A stretch of DNA of 64,000 bases, taken from positions 10,169,501 through 10,233,500 of the forward strand of contig JAILWY010000014.1 in assembly GCA_022113835.1 (NCBI GenBank). Reading direction: 5' to 3'. A program made the position numbers and the translations under genes. The notes under the pieces are model-generated. The model ran no database searches, had not been told where the DNA came from, and saw only the letters and a list, made by a program, of their open reading frames with translations. How positions within the stretch are numbered: the stretch's first letter is position 1; every line of letters starts with the position of its first letter. Source of the stretch: Atopsyche davidsoni (lineage: Eukaryota > Arthropoda > Insecta > Trichoptera > Hydrobiosidae). This document shows positions 1-12,100 of the stretch, piece by piece.

Positions 1-186
1 TACAAATATATCTGTGAAGCAATATTTATTAGTTTAAATACAATTCCCCCAAAAATTAAATTCAAACTAAATGAGTTTTTTATCAGCTTAAAAAATACAG
101 AAACTACCTAAAAATATTTCTCAACAGTGGTGTCAGCTGTTTCCGAGAAAAAATAGAAAATTATAAATTATCAATTGTACACTTGC

Positions 187-417
187 ATAGATGAGGTATT
201 TAAGTTTCTTCTTGAGGGCTGTATACTGTTGCTTGTAGTTGATCTGTTCAGGCTCGCTTTGGCTGCTATCACTGGAGTAGTCATCGTCGGGGGGTGGAGG
301 GCCACGCAGGGGTGCCCGTGTTGGTCCACGTGCTGCCGCCTGCCCTTCGGCCTGCATATTGGCCATTGAACGGCAATACCATCCGTCCAGCATCTTGTCG
401 GCGGCAATGATTACAGC
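187..417 (-). CDS. Partial gene, one exon: INO80 complex subunit E / TFPT-like protein
   Basis: A 77-codon open exon on the minus strand. It ends in NYKQQYTALKKKLKYLIY (codons ~60-77), which matches the start of the conserved helical segment of INO80E and TFPT (family pattern YKxKYxxLKxKLKFLIYE), the small DNA-/complex-binding subunits of the INO80 chromatin remodeller in the nucleus. Before it lies a Pro/Gly/Ala linker and an acidic Asp/Ser stretch. The exon begins after a plausible acceptor (TTCTTTTGGTAG, minus strand, ending at 418) and reads AVIIAADK before the first ATG at 393, so translation could start there or upstream. The frame runs into a stop at 133-135, so an intron must start near 187. 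The family residue after LIY is E, which favours a GC donor (TAT|GCAAGT) at 187/186 over a GT donor three to four bases later. The rest of the gene lies left of the window. Only the short motif identifies it, so the family call is moderate and the choice between INO80E and TFPT is open. Confidence 0.5.
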
Positions 418-1760
418 CTACCAAAAGAATATACACATCAATATAATAATAACAAATTAAAAAAATACTTTTTATTAAATTGCACTTTTATATAATGGTT
501 TTTAAGAATTTTCATTGAAATAAAATGTGAGATCTCGTATAACAGATCAACTGAATCTAATCAGATAACATTTTTTTTTAGCAATTAAGAGTGAAAATGA
601 GATAATTATGAATATGCTTCAGACAAGAGTTCAGAAAAGAATGAAAACCTTGAGTGGCTAGTTAAAATCTGCAACATTCTAAACCAAGAATCAACAGGGA
701 GCTGTCCAAGAGAAAAGTCAATTGAATCAGGGAAATAATAGATTGTTGTTATTTTATTTGGCGAGGATTTCAATTTATAGGAGAGTCATGTATTTCAGTA
801 GTCTTGATGATTTAGATTTCAGCGTTTCTAATTAAATTATCAAGCTTGAAATTTATGAATTTGTTCATCATCGAAGCTGATATGACAAAATGGAGAAGGA
901 TTCAACTTAGATGCCAATGCCACACCCTCGTAAAAATTATGTAACAATAAAAATATTTTAAAAAGTTCCTTAGTTTTGGGTGGAACGTGTGGCTATATAT
1001 TTTATAAATGCTAAAATATTCACATATTACTAAATATAACCTAAAAATAATGATTTCTACCATATCAAATTGCAGCCGTCTTTGACGCTATAAGAAATTA
1101 TATTATAATTCTATTTGAATTAAGGATATGTTTTATTGTTACTTTGTATGTATAAATAGAGAAAAAAATGTAGAATTTATTGAAAATTTAGGTTCCAAAA
1201 TTTTAGAAAAATCAATATTTGTCATTTTGATGATAGCATGTATATTGCAAAGCCATTATTTATAATCCAAAAAGCACCAAAAGAGACTATTTAGATTAAG
1301 TGGCGACTTTTTTATTTATAAAAGTTAAATTGACAATAGTTAATATTTCAAAACTGAAATTTATAACAATATCAAATATGGTACGATAATATACAATAGT
1401 ATTGCACGATACGAACAATAAACACAATAAATAAATAATTAATAAAGAATTTAACAACATACGTACGTTTTTATAAAAATTCTTAAACTATAAATTATAA
1501 ACTCTACTGTCAACAGTTTCTGTAAATAATTGTAATTTTATCCAAACGTTGGTAGCACTGCACGGCATTACAGTTTCCGTTTTTATCAGCAGAGCTCGGA
1601 GCAATGTTTATGATTTAGCATTTGGCGGTTAGGATTGTTCAGAAAATGGTTTGAGAGTTTTACTTAATAACAATATTTTATTGCAGAAAGACAGCCCCGA
1701 CCCTTTACTTCTTGTAGTTAATGTTTAAGCTCGGCGGTAACGATGAATAGATTTTTGCAA
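418..1760. other. Divergent intergenic DNA, AT-rich
   Basis: About 1.3 kb of AT-rich sequence between the left-edge minus-strand gene and clu. I see no conserved open frame, RNA gene or clear repeat. Upstream exons or 5' UTR of the minus-strand gene, if any, must lie here, but none could be picked out by eye. Confidence 0.5.
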
Positions 1761-1949
1761 GTGTAGTTTGAGCCCGTCCACAGATCGCGCCGCCGCCCGC
1801 GTCGCCGCGACATGCTCTATCTCTTTCTACTTTACAGCCTACCAATCGGAGTTATTCAAAACTGAACCTTGGTCGAGACGCATGTGCTCCCGCAGCTGAG
1901 CGAGTGTGCCGTGCGCGATCGCGGATCTGTTTTCCTGCCTCGTGTTATT
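1761..1949 (+). promoter_or_regulatory. clu promoter/5' leader, with short uORF
   Basis: The base composition changes sharply to GC-rich, with many CpG dinucleotides around 1783-1812, as in a TATA-less housekeeping promoter. A pyrimidine tract ending in CAG at 1836 (TCTTTCTACTTTACAG) looks like a splice acceptor, so the leader may also be spliced from an upstream non-coding exon. The first ATG in the leader (1882) opens a five-codon uORF that stops at 1899, before the clu start at 1950. The clu ATG has a T-rich, weak upstream context (TTATTATGG) but G at +4. The transcription start itself cannot be placed from sequence. Confidence 0.5.
1882..1899 (+). promoter_or_regulatory. Candidate uORF in the clu leader
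   Basis: ATG TGC TCC CGC AGC TGA: five codons and a stop, 50 nt before the clu start codon. It is present only if transcription starts upstream of 1882. Short uORFs of this kind allow reinitiation and can damp translation. Confidence 0.35.
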
Positions 1950-2070
1950 ATGGCTTTGGTCGGAAGTGAAGTGAATGAAAATGCACCGCAAAATGGGACT
2001 AACGAGGTGAAAACTAAAAAATCTGGCAACAAGAGCCCAGAGCACAATGTCAGCGAGCAGCCGAAGAAGA
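1950..2070 (+). CDS. clu: clu coding exon 1 (aa 1-40)
   Basis: ATG at 1950. Encodes a hydrophilic Asn/Lys/Glu-rich start ([16 protein letters not shown]...) and ends in phase 1 at a GTGAGT donor (2071). An upstream in-frame extension lacks an ATG, so 1950 is the only sensible start. Confidence 0.8.
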
Positions 2071-5000
2071 GTGAGTAGATATTCCGCTTATTAGATTTTC
2101 AGTTTGAAATTGATGTACTACCGTTAGTTATGTAACATTTCTAACTGTGGTTATTTGCACCGAAAGGGTTGAATTGCACCGAGTTGAATGTTTTTTCAGT
2201 CATATTATTGATCTCGCTCCCGACTCGGATGGCTAGCATGTGACTGAGCATGTGACTTGCCGCAATTCGCCGCTGGAAGTCTATCTTGCGAAGCGATTGC
2301 GTCACAAAAAGTACACATTTTCCAAGTTTCTCAATAGTGTCGTTTAATATATTGAACGAAATGTGTATTATCCGATAATGCCAGTTAAATCTTTGTCAAC
2401 TGTAATACAAAAGTGTTACTTAATTAAACTATACAAATCGTCTTTTTAGTGGTACACGAAGTAATTATTTCTGTAACATTTGCTGAACATCAGCAGCCAG
2501 TAACGAAAGACACATTTTATTAATTTATATGTTTTGTAACATAACTTGAAAATCATTCTAGCTTCCTTCAATTCCCGCCCTACCTTTTATTACAACATTG
2601 TAACATTGACTGGTAACCGTGTCATCCACGTTATATGTAATATCATATTACTAACCGCACATGAATTGCATACTCTACTTTATTTCTTCAGCCCAAAACA
2701 AAAATATAAGTACTCATCAGCTGATTGCCCGGATCCATTATCGCGACTAAAATCTACTAAAACTCGCAGATCGATTTTGTTCATTATTTCATTACACCAT
2801 AAGTGATAAAGTGGCTTGCGTGCGTTGCGTTACTTATGAATGATATGCACATACCTACACTTCATATTAAAAAAATATTTTTTCAAAAATGTCGCTAGTA
2901 TGAAATTGCGAGCATATACCGGAGCGGAATATCATCCTCGGTGTATTGTTTTTTTATTGCGTTCGGAATGCATTTTTGAGGCTCACGCCTAATTTCGATG
3001 ATAATGATGTCTGCCGGTCTTCGGGACGAGGCGCCGCCGATGGTGCGTTGTGCATTCCCAAAGAATGGGAACTTTGTTCTGGCATGGACTCCGATTGATT
3101 GATGCCAACCACGGCGCGAGTCTATTCCTGCAGACGCCGTCTCGTGCGCGTTTTATAGCCAGAATACATTCATTTGTGCGTATCTCCCGAAATTCGCTTA
3201 AGATGCGCGTTAAAAGCGCTACCCGCTCCGAGTGTAAAATTAGAGTTCGTTTATATAATGCCTTCTCAAAAATACACGTCTTTCAATATCAGCTGTGCGG
3301 ATTGCCTCAGTGTTTCAGCAGCTCGAGGGGTATTCACTGAAATTGAATTCCCCAAGGTCAAAGTCAAGCCACCGAATTCGCACTGGGCAAATAGATTTCG
3401 GAGTCCACTCGCGGACAGTGGCGGCTGTCGATAACTGACCGGTCATTTATTATCCAATTTATAATTTTGATAATAAATGATGCCGATGCTTCTGCTTCAT
3501 TTGTCGTCTAAATTGTTCCGAAGCCGCAATTCAATTCACAATACGAATCGCGATAATTATTTGACCGGCTATCGACTCGCGCACTTTGCTCGGCGCTGAA
3601 CAAAATAAACAGCAGTTTATCGAAAGAGAGTTCCCCTTTATTTTAATGTTTTTGCATTATCCAGCCCGTTAGAGCCTCATCGATTATGTATGTGTATTCG
3701 TAGCCGTCGACAGTGATAAACTAAATTGACCCATTCTCGTAAGTTTGCGACACTATCTCGTGAATGTATTCCAGTCATTTGCGTTTTTCTCTCTGGTTAA
3801 AAAAAAATCTAATTTTTTTTATCGCACTGCAAATAATTTATATCGATTCTCATAATCCTGCTGTATGTCTGATAATATAAATAGCTTCTTAATTTTTTTA
3901 AGTTATGCCTTATGATTAAAAATGTAAAATTATGACATTGATAACTCAGTGCTAAACATAAAATAAATCTATACCAAATTGAGTTTCTTATATACGGATG
4001 TATCTGAAATAAAATAAAAACACGAACGTCGAGTCGGGGGCGAAATGGGAAGAGGCGTAATGTCTGTAGGGAAATGTCTATTGATATTTTTCCTGAAAAT
4101 GTTGACATTTAAAGGAAGCCTGAAGTCGTATAGTGTGTATTTCTATAGTCAGTGGGGGTCGGTGGAATCAAGAGGAGAAGCTCTTCAGAAACAGAAACAG
4201 AATGATAAAGGAGACTCGGAACCTCATTTTGAGCGATTGGCAGTTGTACGTGATTTCTACATTGTTCTTTGTATGTTTTGTGTAATGTATCTTCTTATTT
4301 GTCATATTCTCTATCCAGAGTCAAACATCGACGGATTCTGATAAACCATTTCAGCAATTTTACCGCCCATGAAGTGTTGTATGTTTCTATGAGAAAGACG
4401 TTAATTATATTTTCAATAAGTTGACTTATATATATATATATACGTATAAGTTGAATTATAGTCACCTTTCTTATTGAAATTAACAAATTTCTTTATAACA
4501 ATGTTTTGTAAACAATATGTTAATTATGGATGCATGTGCATCAAACAATCCTGCAATATAATCTAGTCTTTAGCGAGGACTCGGATCACGTTTTTGACAC
4601 AGAAAAATCTATGCATCACCATATCAACATATTTAATCGAGGATTTCAAAATTGAACATATTTACCTGATAAGGGATCGCTTTCCCGTTGTGCTGACCAC
4701 AAAGTAAATATATGTATGAAATTTTAATGCATGCATTATTCAAGTAGTCTGGATTGGCCGTTGAATTATTCGTAACTCAGAATAATTTATAATTTCAATC
4801 GGAGATGCCTGCTCCTTTATAAATTCAATCCTCAATCTGCTCTGGTCTCAGTGGACAGAGATCGAACGGTGATGAGATTTTTGGAAGTATGTTACACATA
4901 TTCTTATCAGACCTTGTCAATATCAAGCTTTAGACTTCCACGCTGACATACACCGCAATATCGTATATTCTGATGAATATAGATACCGCTTCTTTTTATT

Positions 5001-8000
5001 TCTTAGAATAACATTTATATTTGATTTTCGACCAAATTCTTACTTCGCTAAATATTAATTAAATAATTTGGTCAAAAATATGGGTGTACATATTACAGGC
5101 TTCATGTAAGTCAGTGGACTTATTATCTCCATCTCCTTCGCTGCCACTAGTTTTTTTTTGTTTAATAAACTTATTCATTTATAATATTTTTTATACTCGT
5201 TTGCACGTATTGAGTCAGTAATGTCGTTTATATTGACTCAATGGCTAAATACGTCACAGTAGTTAAAGTTAGCGTTCAGTAATTAATCCGGGGATTTAAA
5301 TCTATTGTTCTCGTAACCTCAAATACAGAAATCATTTCCCTTGTCAAATATGATGAATGACCATGTCATTCTGGCACAGAGGACGTACAAAAAATAACGT
5401 ATTGCTGGATAAAAACGTTCGTCTCTCGGCACAACCTCGGCTGTGCCGACACGCAACCCTCGACACAAACTCTGCCAGTGCCAAGGCTTCGCTTATGTGG
5501 TTGAATTCCCAAGAAATGTGTATTATTCATAGAAAGGCTGAGAAACCCCAAGAGGGATGTAAGTGTCTTGTAGGGATTTTACGGCAATGTACCGCATACG
5601 AATTGCGGAATGTCCTGTATGTCTTGATTTGGAAAATAAACTGGTAATACTTTTAGTGAGTTATTTGATACTGACCTTACAATTTAAGTATCTTCGTGTA
5701 TATGCTACATTTTTTCAGTATCAAACGATTATAATATTTGTAAACAAATCCAAACCCCTGCTTGCTTTACTGGAGTTCTATTGGTCCACACCGATGCGCA
5801 AATCTACTATCATAACTTTCATTCAAATGTGGGCTTGCTCTTCCGCTGAAGTTACCTCACAATTATATATATTAAACATATAATCTCGAGTAGACAAATT
5901 CAATACTTGGAATGCGTAAATCTGAAATGAAGCGATTTGACATCCAAAAAGCAAGTACATTAAATGCTTTTAATGTTTTGAGACTTTTTCAGATTATTCG
6001 TCATGAATTAATTTTTATTATAATTAGTATGAATGAAGATGAAAATTAAACAGCAATAGCATTATACAATTGAATTTAAAAAAAAATGTCTACTATAATC
6101 AATATTGATCCTGGGAGATTGAAGTAGTAAGTTTGCGTTTTGTGGGGATGCAATGGCGATTGGGTCTAGTATCGATTTAATGCCTCATTCATTTCTAATC
6201 GTCCGGTGTTGCCTGGCATCGAAGTACCTAATGCAATTTGGCATTACGCCGATTAACGTAGCCGTAGATAAACATATAACAGTACTCTATCCGTGGCGAT
6301 GGTTTCCCTTTCAAACCATTTCGAAAGAGCCTAATTTTGATTACAATGGTGAAAAAGTATTTGTTCCAAGATTTGTTGAATAGTGCACAAAATCCTTAAA
6401 GAAACAAAAATTGATTTTTGTAAATATACAGTTGATATAAAAAAAAACACACACACACACATAGGCCATGTCTAAAAATATCAATAAGAAAATAAACATT
6501 TTAAACGTGGGCGTGCTCAGCTTGTTTCTTTTTTAATACTACTAAACAAAAATAACTAGAAACCAATGGTTAGTTTTTTTGTTTACTTTTCGTGCCTATC
6601 TATTGAGCAGATATATTTACTTTTTTATGATTTTAATAATGGGATGTGCAACGTGGGCATTGTATATCCTTGACACTTTCAAAATTAAAAGTATGTAAAA
6701 AATTAACGGTAAGATATTGCAATATCTAGTATTTTTTCCATTTGGTTCGTGGTTCCAAATCACGTCTTCCAATGACCAAGTAGGTTGAAGAAAAACAGTG
6801 GGTGGACAGAAAAAGCCTCACTCAGTCGTGGGTAATGTTGAAAGTTTAAAGCATAGGCTCCCAACCTTTTATTGACCACAAGAAAAAAAATTCCGACGCC
6901 CCCTTTGACATAACAGTAATAATTATACCAATTTTATTTCTCAATTACAAATTAAAAATTAGTTCTCTCTCTCTCTTTTATAAACAAATGTTTATATTTG
7001 TTTATAAAAAACGTATGTTTGTCGAAACATGCTTTAATGCGTAATCACGTCTTTGCTTACCTGCATAGATTTGTTTCCGATAGCCCTAAACCGAATCAAT
7101 TAGCTTATATTTGTTTATTTGCGGGATCTAATGCGATATGTGTGCAGGCTTTAATTAAAGCTAATAAATATGATTGAAAATCATTCTAGATTCCTATATT
7201 GTTAATTATATAACTAGTTTGAGATTTTAACAGTTGAAATTTAGGCCATAATAATAAGATAAACACATTTTTGACGGCTAGATAAAATATTTTTTTATAA
7301 AAATACCGTAGAGGTATTTCATAACGCCCCCCATTTTCCCTTGGACCCGCCACCGCCCCCTTGGAAAGCTCCAGCGCCCACTGGGGGGCGGTAAGTTGGG
7401 AACCTATGGTTTCAAGTAGAGGTTCCCAAAGTGGTCAATATCGACCCCCAGGGGTCGATTCTGCTCTGCAAGGGGTCGATGACAGCGAAAAATTAAATTG
7501 GGTGTCCACGAACTGTAAATGGATATTTTTGACGATATGCACGTTGAGTTAACACAACTGAACGACTATTTTCAATATGCAGCGTCACTATTTCGGCGCG
7601 TTGTTTGGTTAAAATTGTACTGAATTAATGTTTCAAAACATGTTTACTTAAGTCAATCGGTTTATAAATGACAAAGATATTCAATGTTTATATACCGACA
7701 TAAAATATGGCGCACCTGTATATCAGATGTCAAAAATATGTTTGAAGTTGATGAATTTCATAAAAATTCAATATTATCAAGGCTAACTAGGAAAACTCGA
7801 CAAGGGGTCGACGGGACAAAATATTTTGGGAACCTATGCTTTAAAGTCTACACGGGCGTCGTGCGAATGAAAAGTGCGCTTTTCAATGGGACCGAGGTGA
7901 GATTTAGTCGACGTTTCGGTCGATCCTGAGCCCGAGTGGGCTCGAGGCGGCGCCCCTCCCCGCGCCCAGCCACGCCCCCGCGATAACAAGGTCAGAGGTC

Positions 8001-9110
8001 GCAATGCAAGGCCAGCCACACAGGCGCGACTGCTGACGTCCACCACTTCCGTACTGGTGTGTCCTGAATCTTATCATTTGAATAAGTGGCAATCATTTCG
8101 TGCCGTCTCTGGTATGCGCGGCTTCGACATCGCTCTATTTAACTGTGTTATTTCAATAGCGTATTATTCAAGCTGTGCAACGTTTGCGTTCAAGCGGTGT
8201 TCGTTAATTGAAACAATGCTGTACTGGATCTTACTGGGTGCGAAATAGTTTGATTTAAGAGAGGTCATAAATAATATCAAAAATATGTTGTTTTTTTTTT
8301 GTTTGAACAAATGTGTGCAGATACACTTCGCATGTCCTTGGGTTTATCAATGCAACACTGCAATATTAAACAAAATTATTTCAAGTATAATGCAATATTT
8401 CAAGTATGCTGCTGCTCAATATATATCGATAAATATCACTGTATCTGTGCTTTTTTTTATTAAAATATTTTATTTTTATTTGCATAATATTATAGATTTA
8501 AAACCATACCCGATAGTTATATTTAAACACAATACATTTATATATATATATATAATTATTAAAAATAACACCTATTTGAATTAAAAAGCATCGTTGCGTA
8601 GGTTTATATACAAGATGTACTAATTTCGTACTCCCTGTTCATTTACGGATCGCGTTCTTATCCCATTGTTGCCGGCCCATCTATTATCGAGGATCGCGGA
8701 CGAAGGGTCGCTCTCGGGGTGATCCCCAGTAATCCCCTGGTGCCAGGGGCACTTCCGACTTCCGGCCAATCGATGCCAGTTGACAGCGCCTCCCTCCCCC
8801 GCGCTGGCGCCCTTCAGCCGTCATTCACCATCACCTTCACCACCCCCAAAATAAAGGGACGCTATCGACTAGCTGCAAGTTGGTGGCGCGATTTGTTGCT
8901 ACGTGTGTAGAGGCCTTTAATTACAACTCATACCTGGAATATTTTTCACGGGGAAAACACAAACGGCCTTGAATAACTAATGCTGGCTGTACGCACCGCC
9001 GAGACCGCACTTTTCGTATGCCTGAAAGAAATCTGCTTCCGCAAAACTCAGCACGTTGAGAATGAATTCACAGTGTTTTAGATTCTGATAGATTGCGTGA
9101 ACGTGAGCAA

Positions 9111-9166
<56 letters not shown>

Positions 9167-12100
9167 GATACTTTTAAACAATATTGTAAAAGTATTACGC
9201 GTCCGTGTTGTCTCTAGCTTACTTTTATTAAATATTTTTTCATATATAAAGTTGAAAAGGAGCCCGCGAGAATCGCTTTGCGCTCATAACGAACTCCAAA
9301 GCTCACTTTTCAAAGGCGACAGGTGTAGATAGCGTTATAGGGTTTTCAAATTTACGTTTAAAAGATCGACTTTATATAATGCTAATTCAATGATTTAGGT
9401 GGCAGATTTCTAATTTGATTATTAAATGTTAAAGCAATACTGAAAAGTCTAATAAAATAATCAATTCAAATCTAATTACAATGGACGATCAATTACTGTA
9501 TCCGTTACTTCATATGCTTACGTAATAATCACATAAATAATATGATTAAAATATATGTGTTTTTGTTGTTAGTTTAATTACCTGTAATATGAGGATTTGT
9601 CTACTTTTGTTCTCACAGGTATAAAAAAACGAGTAATAAAATATATACCAAATGTTTATCTGGTTTTTGATTATTACTCACAAGATACTTAAAATATTCA
9701 GGTACATTTACAAATATTACATTTCGGGGACGGATAAAAATTGATTTTTTGTTTTGCGTTTTTGTCTTTCAAAATTAAAACGAATTTATAAGTGTTCAAT
9801 GAATTTTCGTTTTTTAATGATACTCGCTGTCTCCGGTCGTCCACCTAATGAGAAAATACTCATTAAAAAGAAAATTGATCATTTTACTATAATACAATAT
9901 CTTATATATATATTGGCAGTTATTTTGCATGTAGTGCTTAAAAATGCCTTTATGTAATAAGATACTGGTTGTCATTTAAAAAAATAAATTATGGTTTTAT
10001 TGTCAACATTTTTAGTAAACCATACATTTTTAACTTTTTTGACGTAAACCATAATATTCGTATGTTGTATGTATTATTGTCTCATAAAATACATTTACGT
10101 TTCTTTTTTTAATACTCGTTTTTTTTTAAAATAGTTTTTATCAATGATATAATTATAAATATAACACTACAGGTTGTATCGAAATTCTAATGCATCGTAT
10201 TAAAAAAAATCAAAACTTCTAACATACTTTTAGATGGGAAAAAAAAAGTGCAATCAAAATTCAATACCTCAAAGCACAACGAAAAATCTTATAAAATTTA
10301 TTTCGCCCTTGTCATTTTCCCAATATCTCCGTGCCCTTGTACACGGTTTGCTTAATCAGTGGACCATAAAAATGTAAATTTACGCAAATGTCCCCGAACC
10401 AAAAAAATAGAAAAAAAAAGTGAACCAACCGCACGTCCAATTTAACAATTGTTTTTATTTTTGCTGTCATTTTCCATTACCGGCGGAATTCGCTTTCGCA
10501 GCTGGAAATACTATGCAAAATAAACGTCCAGGGACACGTTGTATATTGTTGTTTTGAATGATGCAAGCAAGCCAGTGTGACCAACTTGATGTTTTTTATT
10601 TTTTTATTTATTTTTTAACATATCTCAGGAGTGGTCAGCCAAGAGTTGGCGGGGCTGTGGTAATTGACGCAGCACGACTTTTGGTTGGATTCTTTTGTGT
10701 ACCGCAATTATCACGTCCCGTACGTACAACGGCAGCCGCCGACGGTCGACAGCATCGTATCACCGCTGTGTTCAACCACCCAACGCCGTGGTGTGTAAAC
10801 CAGATTTTTAAATAAAGAACACACTTTCAAAAAAAGAACAAATACACATTCAAGTACAGGGTTAGGCAGGGAGGTATGGATGATTTGAATTAACAGTTAC
10901 ACACTAATTTTTCAACGAAATTTATAATTTATTTTTTCAATGTGTAATTTGGACGTTGCACATTGCAAAAATCTCCTGACGAGCAGATACCCCCCCCCCC
11001 CCACTCTTTATCCGCCAAGGTTATCGCGCCCCGTTCAAATCATCCACACCTCCCTGCCTAACCCTGTATTTCAACTTTTTGGTGTTGCTATTCGATAATA
11101 ATGCGGATAAAAAAGTTGTTGTACACTCGACCTTCACGCTGTACGTCATCGAAGAAGACGAAACGCCGATTTTCGATTTACAATTTTTTTTTTGTTGGAA
11201 GTTTATTCGTCGCTGCCGATTTTAATTCTCATGGCGTATTTGGTTACTCTCAAATTGATTTGCACAAAAGGAAATATCAAAGAACTCGAATTAATTAAAT
11301 TTATCTTCTTGGCTTTTCTTAATCGAAAATTCATTTCATGCCGACAGGATTATTCGTGGTAAGGATAAATGTTTTATTTACTTTTCAAATGAAAAATAAA
11401 TAGTCACACGAATTCGGGCGCTGCCTTCAATTCCTTGAAATATGAATTTATATAAATTGAAATTTTATAATCACAACATTTTTATAAATGTAGATTTTCT
11501 TTAATTTTAGTTAACTACTTGAATATTTTCAACGTTACATTGTGTCATTTTTAATTGAATCGAAACACGGTTAAACTTATTTGTCTCGAACAGACAGGTT
11601 CTTGATGACTGGTTTTTATTTCAATTTCAAACTTTAAAATATATATTGAACGATCGCTTTCGTGCACTTTGTAATATGTTGAATCCAAAATAGATCATTT
11701 ATTTTAAATCAAATAATATGGGCGGTTTAACATGCTAATTTTCCTTCCCATTGTTCTCTTACAAATCGTGTGTATGACTAGTTCATTCATAAAAACACGT
11801 ATCGTTTCCATGGTAACGTGAAAACACCTTCAACGAAATAAAATGAACCGAGTGAACACGACCGGAGGAAATTATATTTAATATTTAAAGTTATTAATTA
11901 TATGTCAAATCTTTTAAAAAAATAAGCTAAATTTTGTTTCGTGTTGCGTCCTGATCAATTCATAATGCAATAGAAATATCAGATTGACCTTCGTACCATT
12001 TTTCTGAAGTGGCGCCTAAATAGCCGCCAGTGCCGGAAGAATATCGCCGAGTAAATAAATCAACACCGTAATCCGACGCGTTAAGTACTTGTATCGACAC

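Noticed and set aside
410..1850. Identical 14-mer TTACAGCCTACCAA near 411 and near 1835
   Set aside because: A few 14-mer matches are expected by chance in 64 kb; no extended similarity.
1839..2045. 68-codon minus-strand frame opposite clu exon 1
   Set aside because: No ATG with good context and its splice phase does not join the exon at 417; a shadow of exon 1.
5425..5452. Hairpin TCGGCACA...TGTGCCGA
   Set aside because: Only 8-bp arms; not enough to call a structured RNA or element.
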